DNA of 64,000 bases from positions 14,799,124-14,863,123 of the forward strand of contig CM036242.1 in NCBI GenBank assembly GCA_020698575.1. The letters run 5' to 3'. The number at the start of each line of letters is the position of its first letter. Position 1 is the stretch's first letter. The DNA comes from Bostrychus sinensis (Eukaryota; Chordata; Actinopteri; Gobiiformes; Eleotridae). The translations under genes and the position numbers were made by a program. The notes under the pieces are model-generated. The model had not been told where the DNA came from. It was given only the letters and a program-made list of their open reading frames with translations, and did no database searches. Positions 31,881-43,539 of the stretch are shown in pieces.

Positions 31881-33949
31881 TCTAATTGGCTTTACAGTAT
31901 GTTAGAATTGCAGTGTTTAGATTTGTATCCATGTTTGATCTTGCATGTGTCTTGCATGCAGAATACATTCCTTTGTGCTCATCATTTTGCCTTAGGAACT
32001 TCTTACCAAGGTTACCCAAGGCTTGATGGGGGAGAAGACGCAAAAAAATATTTTCTCATGCACAAAAAAATCTCTCAAGCTTCTTTTTTTATTTTCATCT
32101 TCCACAAAATCAGCCTTCTTTGCAGCCTCAAAACAAATAACAGATGGTGGTCATCTGGTTTTGTACGCTGCCCTACTTCTGCTGGATACATCAGCATAGA
32201 GATATACAATGTTTGGATAAAACCCTGGGAGGTCATAAAATGTTGAAAATGTATATTCAAAAGGATGGAAATACAAAATATAAAGGAATTTCTTGAGTGA
32301 GATGAGCTGCACCACAGAGCTGTAACATAAAAGGGGTGTGTAGAGAGAACCTGCAGGTGTTCAGGAGGCTGTGAAGTGCTCCCTCGTACTGACTGTAGAT
32401 GGCAGAGAAGAACGGGGACAGCACTGAGGAGCTACGCACATTCTTCTCTCACTTTAAACTGCTGCTGCAAAATGAACAGACAGGTTCTAGCTAAAGTGCA
32501 TAGTTATTATTAAAATATCACAACTATTTTAGAAGACAGGTACTACTCCTTTACTCCTTATTTTACCATGATTAAATTAGCAATAGTTTAAGGCTATTCT
32601 TTGTCTAGTGTAAAAGGACAGTTCTGTAGAGTGTTAATGTGATTCTATGAGATGGATATGTTTTATTCACTGTATTAATTACTGGAGATAAAGCCACAGA
32701 AACTAAGCCGCCTGTGAATTGATGATTTCAAACACAAATATGAACTACTTCAATATACAGTTTATACAGAATATACAGAATCATTCCAAAATATATCTGT
32801 TGCTGAGAAATGGCACAAAGCTTGGTTCAGCCATGTTGGTTTTCATAGGAGTGGTACTGAATGGGTCAGGTCAGTGGGCACAAGATTCCATTCCCAAAAG
32901 TTGGGTCAGAAGCTTACTAGTAGTGTCTGCCTTTACCAAGTTAATTAACAGTCCAGTGTTAGAAGTGCCCAGAACCAAAGCAAGTCTAAGTGTTATAATG
33001 GCTTGGCCATTATGCCAAAAAAGTCAGAATTCTACTTTCCTAATTTTCCATATCACACTTATCAAATGTAAAGAAATGCATACCTAACCCCATTGGTCAG
33101 TAGTCTGTTTTTTTTTTTTTAATTATTATTTTTTCAACGATGTTTGACGCTACATAAGTGCAACATCCAGGAAAAACAACAAACCAAAACGAACCGCTAG
33201 CATGGAGTGTGAATTTATACAAGTTGCTATAGATGGTGAAATACACAATATTTCCAAAAGACCTAATACTTTTCGTATACATATTTTTTTACAAATACTA
33301 CATCTCTAATAACATAGCTGAGTCACCCAATGGTTCCTAGGCCGACTAGTGCTACCGCTACTGCTAGTCCCTGCTCTGAAGTAGGAGCTAAAAAGGTTAT
33401 AAGACCTATGGCCCCAGATCCTATCACATGTGACAAAACGGGATGAATCCTCTAAAGATTAAGGAACTGTAAACATTTCCCACAGTGCAAGGCTCTTTAG
33501 GCAGAAAGTTGCTTTGTAAAACTCACCTAAGGGTTTGCGGCAGTGAGATTCCTGTTTTTAACACTGATATATCACTTCCATAAAAGTTAAGTGTGCTTCA
33601 CGACTGTCAACAAGTGTCACACATCTCATGTTAATATATGTATAATAAGTATAATAAGTTGACAACTCATTTATCAGACTTTGCAATTATGATTATAATA
33701 TGCATACTGGGTTTGGAAAAAAAAAAAAAAAAAGATTTAGAACTGGCCAGAATACAGAAACTGGCCTCGAACCAACCCCACAAGCCTCAGTTGGAGAAGG
33801 GTTATCTCACATGACCATAAACTTAACAGGGGCATTATTTAACATAATAGGTAAAAGCCCGGGTACTTTGGAGGACACAACCTGTCATCCATCACTATTT
33901 TACCAACACTTGTATGATTACACAAGCTGCCAATGAGCCGCATAAATCA
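31881..33949. other. unassigned DNA
   Basis: No gene or clear repeat. Frames up to 122 codons (32719-33087) lack domains. Contains a T run near 33110 and a 17-A run at 33717-33733. Confidence 0.45.
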
Positions 33950-34480
33950 TGACCTAAAGCCCAGAGGTGGGAGAATAAATCAGCAAACATTAGTGCGGCC
34001 TCTCCATTTTTCAGATAACCAAGACAGCTTTATAATCATTCTACATTCTGCCCAATAAAAAAAGGCCCATGGTAAATAAACCACACTTCTTCACACCCTG
34101 GCTAACTCTGCTCGTGATGCTCCTGAACTGTAAATAATCACTCGGTGTTCACATGTCGATATATTTCAACGCAGACAGGTCAGATAGCATTACCCGTGTG
34201 TCCTACTGCTATTGCCGCAGGTGCTTGTGCAAGTCTGGGAGTGTCTATGTGTAAAATACTTCGAGAGCGATGACTAGCACGGCGGCGCGATGTAATTGGC
34301 TTTTGGAGAGAGGTAAACAGGACTGCAGCCATGTGCGGGGCAACTGTAGATTGACCTTCGAAAGCAGGAAAGCGAGAAATGGACGGGTGGCTGCCTCTGG
34401 TTACCTCGCAGTGCAAGCTGTCATCTCACTAGTGCTTTAACACTGGAGTTGTTATTTTTACTGACGGTGGAAGGTGCGGA
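33950..34480. other. candidate conserved non-coding cluster
   Basis: High complexity with CATAAATCATGACC, GTAAATAATCACTCGG and GGCGGCGCGATGTAATTGGC. A 78-codon reverse frame in 34180-34416 has no protein motif. Regulatory reading is inferred. Confidence 0.33.
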
Positions 34481-34496
34481 AAGGAAGAAGGGGGAA

Positions 34497-34519
34497 GGGG
34501 GGGGGGGGGGGGGGGGGGG
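34497..34519. repeat. 23-bp G run
   Basis: Uninterrupted G23 preceded by further G-rich sequence from about 34488. Such tracts can form G-quadruplexes and are unstable in cloning and sequencing, so its exact length is doubtful. Confidence 0.9.
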
Positions 34520-35214
34520 TGTTCAGATCCAACCTCCAATATCCCCATTACTCATCGGGGGCACTTTGTAGGGAGGACACCTTCCTGGGGGATCACTGGG
34601 TTCCTCGTGTGATCAGGGTCATCTGTGTTTGAGGCGCAGATAAGGTGGCGGTGGCTCTTTGCCTGCGGCGGTGAACTCCGGTGCTGGCTGGAAGTGTGAT
34701 TACGACACATCTGCAGAGGTGAAGGCAAGACACTGGCGGAGAGCTTCTGGAGGTGTCAGGAGCAGAGTGACGCTGCTCTACGAGGTGTTTGCAAGAGATT
34801 TTTACCTTCTTAAAACATCTAGTTGTGTTTCACTATGCATACATTTGGAGTGTTTTGATTCAGATATAGCAAAACTATTACAGTAGATGAGGGTTTTTTC
34901 TAATATTATTAGTGACGTGATTAGGCCTTTCAGCTTAATGTTGAATGAGGCTAGCAGCACTATGAACATTAATTAAAAGTGTTTCTCATCTGCCTAAAAA
35001 AGCACTCAAAGCAGAAAAAAAAAATAATAAACAGAGTTGTTAGGGCAGACCTTGGTGCAAACTTTTAGTTGTCAAAATGCACCAAAGTTAGTTCTAACCG
35101 GTGCCGAAAGTGGACAAACTGAGCGCTACTGGAACAGAACAACTTTTTTTTTGCTGTTGTCGGCATAAAACCAATAGTTAATGTCAGTAAAATCCCTCTG
35201 AGGTTAACAATCTC
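34520..35214. other. unassigned DNA
   Basis: GC-richer to about 34790, AT-rich afterwards. A 75-codon frame at 34659-34886 is not convincing. No repeat recognised. Confidence 0.4.
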
Positions 35215-35580
35215 TTTTCCAGGTGAGTCCTGGCGTCATCGGGGACCTACTGTACATGTTTTTGGTGGTAGGAGAAACCGGAGCCCCCGGATGAAACCTA
35301 TGCAAGCACAGGGACAACATATAAACTCAAGACAGAAAGACCCTACACATTTTTTAATTTTTTTTTTATGTTTTGGCTACTCCATTTTTCATTAAGGGTT
35401 GCCACAACATACCAGCCTGCAGGGTGATTTGGCACCTTTTTTTACGCCAGATGCCCTACCTGTCACAACTGGTCACATACAGTTAGTGGAGCAGGCAATG
35501 TGGTGAAGTGTCTTGCTCAGGGACACAACAACAATATGCGCTTCAAGCGAGGTTCTGGTTGGTGGGTGAACGCTTAAAAA
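35215..35580 (-). repeat. mosaic of fish repeat fragments
   Basis: Three worn pieces abut: the ACATGTTTTTGGTGGTAGGA/CCGGAGCCCCCGGATG segment of the fish repeat seen at 1.7 and 8.95 kb, a GGTTGCCACAACATACC...ACGCCAGATGCCCTACC segment seen also at 29.64 and 55.55 kb, and a reverse SINE piece with GAAGTGTCTTGCTCAGGGAC (compare the SINEs at 26.6 and 62.1 kb). Confidence 0.5.
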
Positions 35581-35979
35581 AGTTTATATTTACAAATGTC
35601 TTAAACAAATACTTTTCATCATTAATGTAATTATTATATTTACATTAAATATTAGTTCTGTATGTTGTTTAATGTTTTGGCATTTAAACACTTGAGGCTG
35701 TGACCTATTTATGATAAATTTGTTCACAAACAAAACCATGTCTTTGCCATAGCTGTTCACATACTCAAAATATGCCTATTTGAAGGCCATATATTGTCTT
35801 AATTACATAAATTAGTAAAACAAACTTTAAAATACATGTAGTATAACATTTTTTGTAAAATAATTTTGAATGTTGGTTCCATATAAAATGGGTCAAAAAT
35901 GATCAGGGATTAAATTGGATCCCACAAACAGCTGAAAACCACTGCTCTAAAAATATTTATGATTACTTAGCAGCAATGA
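35581..35979. other. unassigned AT-rich DNA
   Basis: Nothing recognised. Confidence 0.45.
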
Positions 35980-36252
35980 ACACATAATGATGAGGTGTAG
36001 CTAATTATGAGCTAATTGTTATACCATTTTACACGAAGCCAGTGACTGTGTGTGCTTGTGTTTGTAGACGCCTTAAGTGCATCTGTGTCATAAATCAAAA
36101 TCCTCTGTATGTTTAAACAGCCATGGAGGAGAATTATGCTGACGTCTTATTCCCACACACACTACAGTATATAAACATAAAGATGCACACACAGTCCCCA
36201 CTCCAGCCATCTGCCTGTATGTACTGTATTAATGGGAGCCAATAATGGCACT
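35980..36252. other. candidate conserved non-coding block
   Basis: GATGAGGTGTAGCTAATTATG and GAGCTAATTGTTATACC hold tandem homeodomain cores; GTGTCATAAATCAAAATCC follows. No frame. Confidence 0.33.
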
Positions 36253-36410
36253 CTGCTTGGTTTACAGTGGCGGTTTATGATGGATGTTGGAAAGTTTAAT
36301 TGGGAATAAACAGCCTCTTATTGGGACATCATTCTTTTACCATATGGATAAAATAAGCTTCCAAAAGGACATGAGAAGGAATGTTGGTATAGAGAAGATG
36401 CTGTTATCCT
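36253..36410 (+). repeat. local duplication, copy 1, first part
   Basis: Aligns with 37297-37425: both carry TATTGGGACATCATT/TGTTGGGACATAATT, CACCATATGGATAAA or ACCATATGGATAAAA, AAGCTTCC and ATGAGAAGGAATGTTG. Similarity is about 80 percent by eye. Confidence 0.7.
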
Positions 36411-36859
36411 CTGTTCTCTTCTCAAGTTTTGCATTGTTCGTGACCCTGGTGAACAAAAATGTACTGCTATGAAGTCATCATACATGAATGTTTTTTTTTT
36501 CCTGCTTTTTTGCTCTGCTTTTTTTTTTTTCTGCTCAAAACTATGAGACATTACTTCATTTTCTAGATTTTATCCCTTTAAATGACTGAATGAATGTTTC
36601 ATTATATGAATTTTAGGTAATACCAACCCCCCCCCCCCCCTCCCTTGGATGTGTCAGTGGTGAGCAGCAAAATTGATTTGACTGCATTAGTATTTTTGTG
36701 TAGTGGCAGATAATAATTAAGTTTTTGTTTTTCTTTGTAATACATTTTTCAAAATTCATATAATCAAACTCACAATTAAAGGGTTAAAATCCAGAAAATG
36801 ATTTAATGCTTGTAATGTTTGGTAGTTCTGAGCAGATTTCAAGTAGTTTAAGTGATCTG

Positions 36860-36898
36860 AAAAAAAAAATAAATAAATAAATAAATATATAATATATA

Positions 36899-36960
<62 letters not shown>
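36860..36960. repeat. compound AAAT/AT microsatellite
   Basis: (AAAT)n, then imperfect (TATAA)n, then an (AT)n of roughly 27 units. Confidence 0.95.
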
Positions 36961-36961
<1 letters not shown>

Positions 36962-37003
36962 CATTTTTTGAGAAGGTACACAGCCAGAATGATCACAAAA
37001 TGA

Positions 37004-37036
37004 AACAAAAACAAACAAACAAACAAACAAACAAAA
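37004..37036. repeat. AAAC microsatellite
   Basis: About eight ACAA units, the first imperfect. Confidence 0.9.
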
Positions 37037-37067
37037 TGCACAAAAGTGTACACAGGGGGAGCTTAAA

Positions 37068-37142
37068 ATTTATCATGATTATAGAACACAGCCTTGCCAT
37101 GTGTTGGGCTTTTGAAGAATACAAAGCACAGTGGAGTGTTGT
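37068..37142 (+). repeat. local duplication, copy 1, second part
   Basis: ATCATGATTATAGAACACAG, then TTGGGCTTTTGAAGAATACA and GCACAGTGGAGTG, matching 37429-37500 at most positions. Confidence 0.7.
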
Positions 37143-37296
37143 CCCATCGCAGTGCTCAGTTTGTCTGCTCTGGGCTCCTGTATGAACTGGAAGTATTAAA
37201 CCTCCCCTGGGTTTCATGGACTTTTAGGATGTTTCCACAAGTTTGCACCAACAGAGTTTAGAGTGATTCTAACCTTAGACACCTTTAGACTGAAGG

Positions 37297-37500
37297 GGTG
37301 GCGATGGATTTTGGAGAGTTTAAATAGGAATGAAGAGTCTCTTGTTGGGACATAATTTTTTCACCATATGGATAAATAAAAGCTTCCCAATAGCACACAT
37401 GAGAAGGAATGTTGTTATGAGAAAATGCTTTGATCATGATTATGGAACACTGCCTCGCCACATCCTGGGCTTTTGATAAATACAACGCGCAGTGAAGTGG
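37297..37500 (+). repeat. local duplication, copy 2, contiguous
   Basis: Holds both parts without a gap: GGGTGGCGATGGATTTTGG through TGAGAAGGAATGTTGTTATG, then ATCATGATTATGGAACACTG and CCTGGGCTTTTGATAAATAC. It reveals the ancestral arrangement of copy 1. Confidence 0.7.
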
Positions 37501-37985
37501 AGTGCATTTGATTAGCTTCAGCTAAGGTAGCCGGCCCTGTACGCTGATGACTTTCTTCCACTCAATCTTAATTAGCGAGTAGAGATGCTTCCGCAGGTTT
37601 GATGAGGTCAAAGCCATTCATTTTCCAGCCCAGCGGGAACCTTCCTCGCATCTCCCTTTCGCATTGACACTCGGGGATAATCATATCGGTGACCTCTCTC
37701 GCGCTCCACTACCCCCACCCCCCCACCTGCCTCTCACCAAGCAATGTGGCAGGCCCGGTCTCAACGTTCCCCTTCTATAACTGCGGTAAAACACACAATC
37801 AATCCCGTCTAAGGCCACAGAGGGAGGGAATGGCAAGAGTGAGAGGTCGAGGGTGTGGGCTAATGCCACGGCTGACAGATAACAGTGTCGGGACAAGTAC
37901 AGCGCCCCTGCATCAGCTTTTGTTAGCAGCACATCAGCCATAAAGTGCCGATCTGCACCATGATAAGGCCAGAGATCACAAAGAA
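37501..37985. other. candidate conserved non-coding cluster
   Basis: Complex, GC-balanced DNA with CAATCTTAATTAGCGAG near 37563, CCCATTCATT-like and GATAACAGTGTCGGGACAAG words. Opposed 84- and 86-codon frames at 37681-37943 cancel each other as gene candidates. Confidence 0.38.
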
Positions 37986-38065
37986 CAGGGATAATGGATG
38001 GTACACAGGATTCCTGAAAAAGTTTTTGGTTTAAAAATATGCAGTGGGATTTTTAAAGTAGAAGA

Positions 38066-39223
38066 CTAAGGGCCATATTTACTAAGACAAGTGCAAAATT
38101 GCGAGTGCAGCTTAAAAAATAGCGCCTGGTATTTGTGGGCGTGTTGCGTGTGATATATGAAGAGAAACTGCACAAGTAACTGCTGCCGCAAATCTGATAT
38201 GTAAATGAGAATTTTGCGTATGCATAAAATGCACTGACAGTGAGAGCAACGCTGTTTGCCAACTCTGACTGCATCTTTCCTACAGAGATGCAACACAAAA
38301 CACAATCTGAGAGTCCAACAAGTAACAGGACTGACTGTAGTAGAGCTGTGTTCGCTGACCAGAGTCACGTGCCTTATTTCCCCTCTGTGAAAGACAGTGA
38401 AGGGAGAGGAAAGTCCTTTTCACTGTCTGTCAGAGCCAGTAACCTTTCAAACAATTATATAAAATGTATCAGTAGCCTATATGGCGTGCTGATGGTGATC
38501 AAATAAAAATAACAATTAAAAAACATTTTTGATGTCCTCCGCTCGATCAAATCCACACAGCCTTGAGTCTCTGTAGGGGCAGCTGTCAGTCAAGCGCCGC
38601 AGCGAGCATTGGGAGGCAATGAGATAAACACAGTGAGTAGAGTTTGCGCAGCATTTAAAGATTGTTCTGTCACCGTAAGGATTTCAAAGAATGTTAAACA
38701 GACTGAAAGCCCAGAGACAGCAGCTGTAAAAGGCTGAAGTTCAGGGAAATACGAGCGAGAATCAAGGAAAAAGTGCCGCAGGTAAAGTCTGTTTCTTTGT
38801 TTCCTTCGACTTCAAATCATCACATTACTGTTGTATCTTTGTAAATGAGCCCTGTTAAAGCATTAGAACTTATTTTCAACGCCTCATCTGTGCACTAAAA
38901 GCTACACTCTTACCTCCGCAAAACTTTTGCACCTGCTTCTCCAACGTACTAAATTTTCACACAGATTTAGCTCCCGTACTCGTGATAAATCAAACAGCGA
39001 CTGCAAACCGACTTCATTTGCATTTTCCACGCCTTGAATTTTGCGCATTTTGGCAAGAACGCCTTGTTTTACATATTCATTGAATCACAGGAGCAAAATC
39101 TGCGCCGCACTGAATTTGCTCCTGTGAGAGACGCAAATCTCAGCTGTGCCTAAGTTTGCTCCATTTTTAGCACGTCTTTTTCATTTAGCGTGCACGCAAA
39201 CCTTTGATAAATCTGGCCCTTAG
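38066..39223. mobile_element. Harbinger-like non-autonomous DNA transposon
   Basis: The left end CTAAGGGCCATATTTACTAA pairs with the right end, which on the opposite strand reads CTAAGGGCCAGATTTATCAA (17 of 20 identical). GGGCCAGATTTA-type ends are typical of PIF/Harbinger MITEs in vertebrates. The flanking bases are TAA-like, but a clean 3-bp duplication is not certain because the termini themselves include TAA. Internal sequence is about 1.1 kb, with many GCGCA/TTTGCG words near both ends and no transposase. Frames of 81-100 codons near the left end are spurious. Confidence 0.7.
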
Positions 39224-39720
39224 TTGGCATTTTTTAAGAGGAGTACAACCTCGAAATTCTAATAAAAATTGTTTGTCCAGATGCTAAATTACAATTTAAA
39301 CCTGACCATCTATGGTGACAAAGTTAGATTATTTTTAGTTGAATAATTGCTCATGGTCATGGTGCTGGGCATTGTGGAGTGGTTAGCATGCCAGTGTTAA
39401 TTTGTGAGTGTGTATGCTTTTTTTTCTGTTAGTGAGTATAGTGTCCAGAGAAATACAAGTACATGGTTCAGGTTCATTTTGCTTTTTTTTTTTTTTTTTT
39501 TTTTGTACCCATGTCTAGTTTTCGTGTTCAACGTGATACTCTTGTCCTTCCAGATGTTAAGAGTGACATTGTGGTATTCTTGGCAATTGATAATCTTTTC
39601 ATTTTCATGTGAGTCATTGTAAGTGTTTGTAAAAATGGCTAAGTATGTGAACTCTGTGACACTGTATGAGCAAATAAAAAATAAAAAAAAAAAGAAGAAA
39701 AATTGCCACAAGCAGTGTTA
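39224..39720. other. unassigned AT-rich DNA
   Basis: A 22-T run lies at 39483-39504 and A-rich sequence near 39672-39703. Nothing else recognised. Confidence 0.45.
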
Positions 39721-39721
39721 A

Positions 39722-39880
39722 ATGTGAATGGCTGCCTGTCTGTGCAGGTTTTGGCCCTGTGGTTGACTAGCAGTCATCCAGGATGTACCTGCTGGTCCTG
39801 GGATAGGCTCCAGCCCTCCCACAGCCCCTAATGGGATAAGCAGTAGACAATGAATGAATGGATAAATGTAAGTCACATGG
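39722..39880 (+). repeat. fish repeat fragment (GGGATAGGCTCCAGC type)
   Basis: CCAGGATGTACCTGCTGG, CTGGGATAGGCTCCAGCC, ATGGGATAAGCAGTAGACAA and TGAATGAATGGAT appear in the usual order of this family. A second fragment is at 48.72 kb. Confidence 0.6.
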
Positions 39881-42109
39881 ATCAAATGCAATAAAATTCT
39901 TTTATTATTCTTATTTTTGTTGAGTCTATTGAGCCATCTTTTTATTTGTAGGTCATAGATAATCATAAGGATAGTGGCAGGGCTGTGCAGTGACTGCTTT
40001 GAAATGGCATTTGTAAAACCTTTTAGAAATGCATGAATGTGTAGATGTAATGTGTTCAATCAAAATATTATTATACTTTAATTGATACTTTATTCAAGTA
40101 ATGTATACCCAAATGATTATGCTGTATGTATTTCTATAATGATATCAATCTGTCCATCACTACCAGAAACCAGAAATAACCCCAAATTTACACTGAGAAC
40201 TACTTGGCACGGCACATCTACAAACTACTGTACGTCTGCACATGTACGCCACACAAGTCGATCTCTCCCCTCTGTTTTGCTAACTACTTTGTGAAGCTGA
40301 AGAGTAAATTTAACCAGGAAGACTGTTTTCTTTTCCCTCTCTCCTGTCTTTCACTGTCAGCCAATCACAACCTACCACCTGCCTCTCATCCAATCACCTC
40401 TAAAGCCATTCACATAAACTGTATATATGTCCTCTCCACGCAGTCATCCTGCTGTGCAGCTACATGCCACAACCCTCCTCCATTCCGCAACTCCACCGCA
40501 GCAGCAGAACCATCAGCTCCCTCAAATTCTCTTCCTCCTCCTCACCACCACCAGCGTTTAGGCCCCAAGGGGATAAAATTTCTCCAACTAATCTATGAAA
40601 TTCTCCTTTTTCTCTACCTGCTGGGGTCTAAGCACCAAAGTGATTCCTTCAGTAAATTATTCATTACACTTCACTGATTTGTGTATTTGTTTTAAGTTTC
40701 TCCCAGTTAAAATGCCAGTTTAGCACCATACAGTACCTTCTCCTTATTTACGTTGTCCTAGTAAATGGAGTGTTTGGTGTCATAAAATAGATTATATTTC
40801 TCCCTGTCAAGAATTAACTTGAGCCTTTCTTTTGAGAGTGTAGCAGTTACATATGCATTTATTTTGACACTTGGTCCCTAGTTCTTGTGTTTCTGACGCT
40901 GTAGCTCAGTAGATGTGGCTGAGTTGCTCGAATAATAGAACTCCAATCTATTTTTTGTGAAATAACCCATGGAGTTAAATAGAAAACAGTTTATATGGGG
41001 GTGAAATGATGCTTATTGTTCCATGCCGCTGTATGATTTTGTGTACTTTGGAGGTAAGAGTTGTGCATGTGGTGACACTGACTGACAGGTTTAACTTATG
41101 AAAAAAGGGACTGTGTAGATGTAATTTATATGCCACCACAGCCCTAAGCGCTATAGCGATTCTTTTACCCAAAGGACACAAATGACATCCACGCTTCCTC
41201 CTTCTACTCCCTACAGCTTGTGCAATACTTTACAAGTGTTAGAAGCGTTGATATTAACAGATTGCTACTGCTACTTTTGGAACATTCCCAGTCTCTCATA
41301 GCATTTTGAGTTTCTCAGTACATGTATCCTGTGTGCATTCTACTGACATGAGCTGCAGGTATTGAAGACAATTGTCAGGAGAAAGTCTGAACATGATGTA
41401 TGAAAGAGGCTTATAACAAACATAGCCAAGGGTCCTTAGGCTATTCTGCACACTATGTTGCAGTTCCCATAATGTTGAATATACTCAAGAATAATGGTGC
41501 TTTTCTTTGCTGGAACCTTGAAGCATACATTCTTTTTAGCATGCTTGCCAGCTGAGAAAGTAGTTTGCATTGACTGCTCCTGTATTCAGAGGTTGTGGTA
41601 GTGAAAGCAATTAGCAGTTGTCTTTGCTTGATTAATTTCTCTGGATTATTCATGGCATAGACACATGTTTTAACAAGTTTGGCGAAGCTCATTATCATTG
41701 ATTGTATTAGTCAAGGTCTAAAGTAATTACTGGGATCCAAAAACATGAAGTTGCTAAGAGAAGGCTGGAGATAGGATGGGTAAGCACATGTAGCCAAGCC
41801 ACTAAATGTACATGAAGAAACAGTTGTTTTTTTTTTTCTTTTACATTGTAGGATCAGTAATTTTTGTTATATCTAGAGGCATTTAGATAGATTTTTCTCT
41901 CAATATCATGTACATGCCTGTAGAGAAATTCAAAATACTGCCTTACACCAAATTGAAACTGAGAAGTCTCCAGTGGCATTGCGTCCCCATAAATTTCCAT
42001 CATCAACGCCAATTTCCACCACTGATTTTAGAGCCATTTACAATGTGTCACATGTGTCTCTGCCTTCACAGCTTTGCAGCACAGCCAGAAAAAGGGCAAA
42101 TTGCGTCTA
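39881..42109. other. unassigned DNA
   Basis: 40200-40680 is C/T-rich and open for 157 codons without any domain; it could be an old LTR fragment but nothing proves it. 40900-40940 has a tRNA-like word without a B box. No gene called. Confidence 0.4.
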
Positions 42110-42440
42110 AAGCGGCTTTCAGGCTTTTTCAAAATCATTTTGGACACATTTGCCTTAGTATTTCACTATTTATAACTTTAAAAAATGTATATGTAAATGT
42201 CTTCTTTTATGGAGCTTTTCCTTTACACTTTACACTTTATTAACTAATTAAAAAAATATTACCACAGCTATTACCAGCAGGAATGAGCAGGAGTACTTCC
42301 TGGTTTCATGTGTATACATAGAGCTGTGAGACTGAGAGTTTGCAGCTCTTGAGAAGGCAAACAGGACCACTCAAACATGCATGAATGAAACAAAATACTA
42401 ATCCAGGTTTATTTAGCATATTAAGGGGACCTTAAACCTC
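42110..42440 (+). repeat. repeat family A, copy with internal deletion
   Basis: GCCTTAGTATTTCACTATTT, ATGTCTTCTTTTATGGAGC, then CAGCTATTACCAGCAGG, GAGAGTTTGCAGCTCTTGAG and the tail ACTCAAACATGCATGAATGA, in family order. The segment with the CTCF-like core is missing. Confidence 0.6.
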
Positions 42441-43539
42441 ACAAGACAAGATGGATGCAGAACTGGGCTGCTTGACAGAGCAATAACAAAGGTGTAGCTT
42501 AGTCCCATGCTTTCTGTCTCTCTTTTTGCATGGTCCTTGTAAAATAAATGTTTGAGTCTTAAACTTTTCTCCACTTCAAGCATCAACTGCATGCAATGTG
42601 CCATGTTTACATCACCTCTATGCATTTCAGCAAGCTTTTATTTTCATACTGAAAGTAGTGGATGTTTAATGTCTTACTTGATGCTTATTTCCTGTTTTTC
42701 TCTGGGCTGTGCAAAATAGAATTAAAACCTATCACTGCATCGAGGTGCATCTGGGAGGCGTCTGAAAGTCTAAATTTTCCAAATAAATACCATCACATGT
42801 GGCTACTGTGATACAGACACAGCAACAATCACTTTGTTGTTAAACCTAAAACATGTCCATAACTGCCATTACTGACTGAATACAAAGTTCTTTGATTATC
42901 TCTCATTTCTGTAAATGGTAAGGATGGATGGAAGTCAGAAATTCAGTTAGATGCTTAATTAAGCCATGAGCATATTTCAGACAAGCTCTGCATAAACTGT
43001 CTGTAAACTTTGGAACTTTTTAATTATTTGATATATTTGTTAACCCTTTAAAAAACTAGTTGCCAGCAGACAACAGCAAACAAACTAAAACATCAAGACC
43101 TTCATACAACACGAGCAAGAATAATCACACCTTCAGTCCTTTTCTTACTTTTTTCTTTAGCTTTATAAACAAGGCCATGATGTTTTTTTTTTTTTTTTTT
43201 TTTTTGTCTAAGGAGCTTTTTGTCTAAGAAAGAGGGCTTTGAGAGAAGTATACATCTTGGGCACATACACACACAGACTGCCTTGTTGTCACCCAAACAC
43301 AGCAGTGCTGCATTATGTCTCTATCTAGCTTTACCAAAAGACTTTTAGACACTCCTGTGCTGCCCTCTTACCCCACAGGTGTGCTGTGCAAAGGGACGAC
43401 TTGATGGAGTGGGTCAGGATGGTGCAGAGACAGGATGCATGGCCGCAGGGACCTGGATTGTGACATATTACCTTCAGAAGGCGGTAACAGGGCCACTTGC
43501 ACCAAACCCATTAGCAGGGGTGTGTGCAAGCTTCGGCTG
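42441..43539. other. unassigned DNA
   Basis: Contains a 23-T run at 43183-43205. No gene or clear repeat. Opposed frames of 60-67 codons near 43.4-43.6 kb are dismissed. Confidence 0.45.

Larger units (their letters stand above)
36411..37067. other. segment separating the two parts of duplication copy 1
   Basis: Absent between the equivalent parts of copy 2, so it was inserted in copy 1 or deleted from copy 2. It holds T-rich runs, a 14-C run at 36627-36640 and the AAAT/AT and AAAC microsatellites. No gene; reverse frames here are microsatellite artefacts. Confidence 0.5.

Noticed and set aside
36784..37053. 89-codon minus-strand frame rich in Ile and Tyr
   Set aside because: Translation of the AT and AAAT microsatellites.
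40204..40677. 157-codon open frame in C/T-rich DNA, possible LTR fragment
   Set aside because: Proline/serine-rich by composition only; no paired LTR, target duplication or internal retroelement sequence found.
40895..40960. tRNA-like phrase TGTAGCTCAGTAGATG
   Set aside because: No B box and no cloverleaf; neither a tRNA nor a callable SINE.
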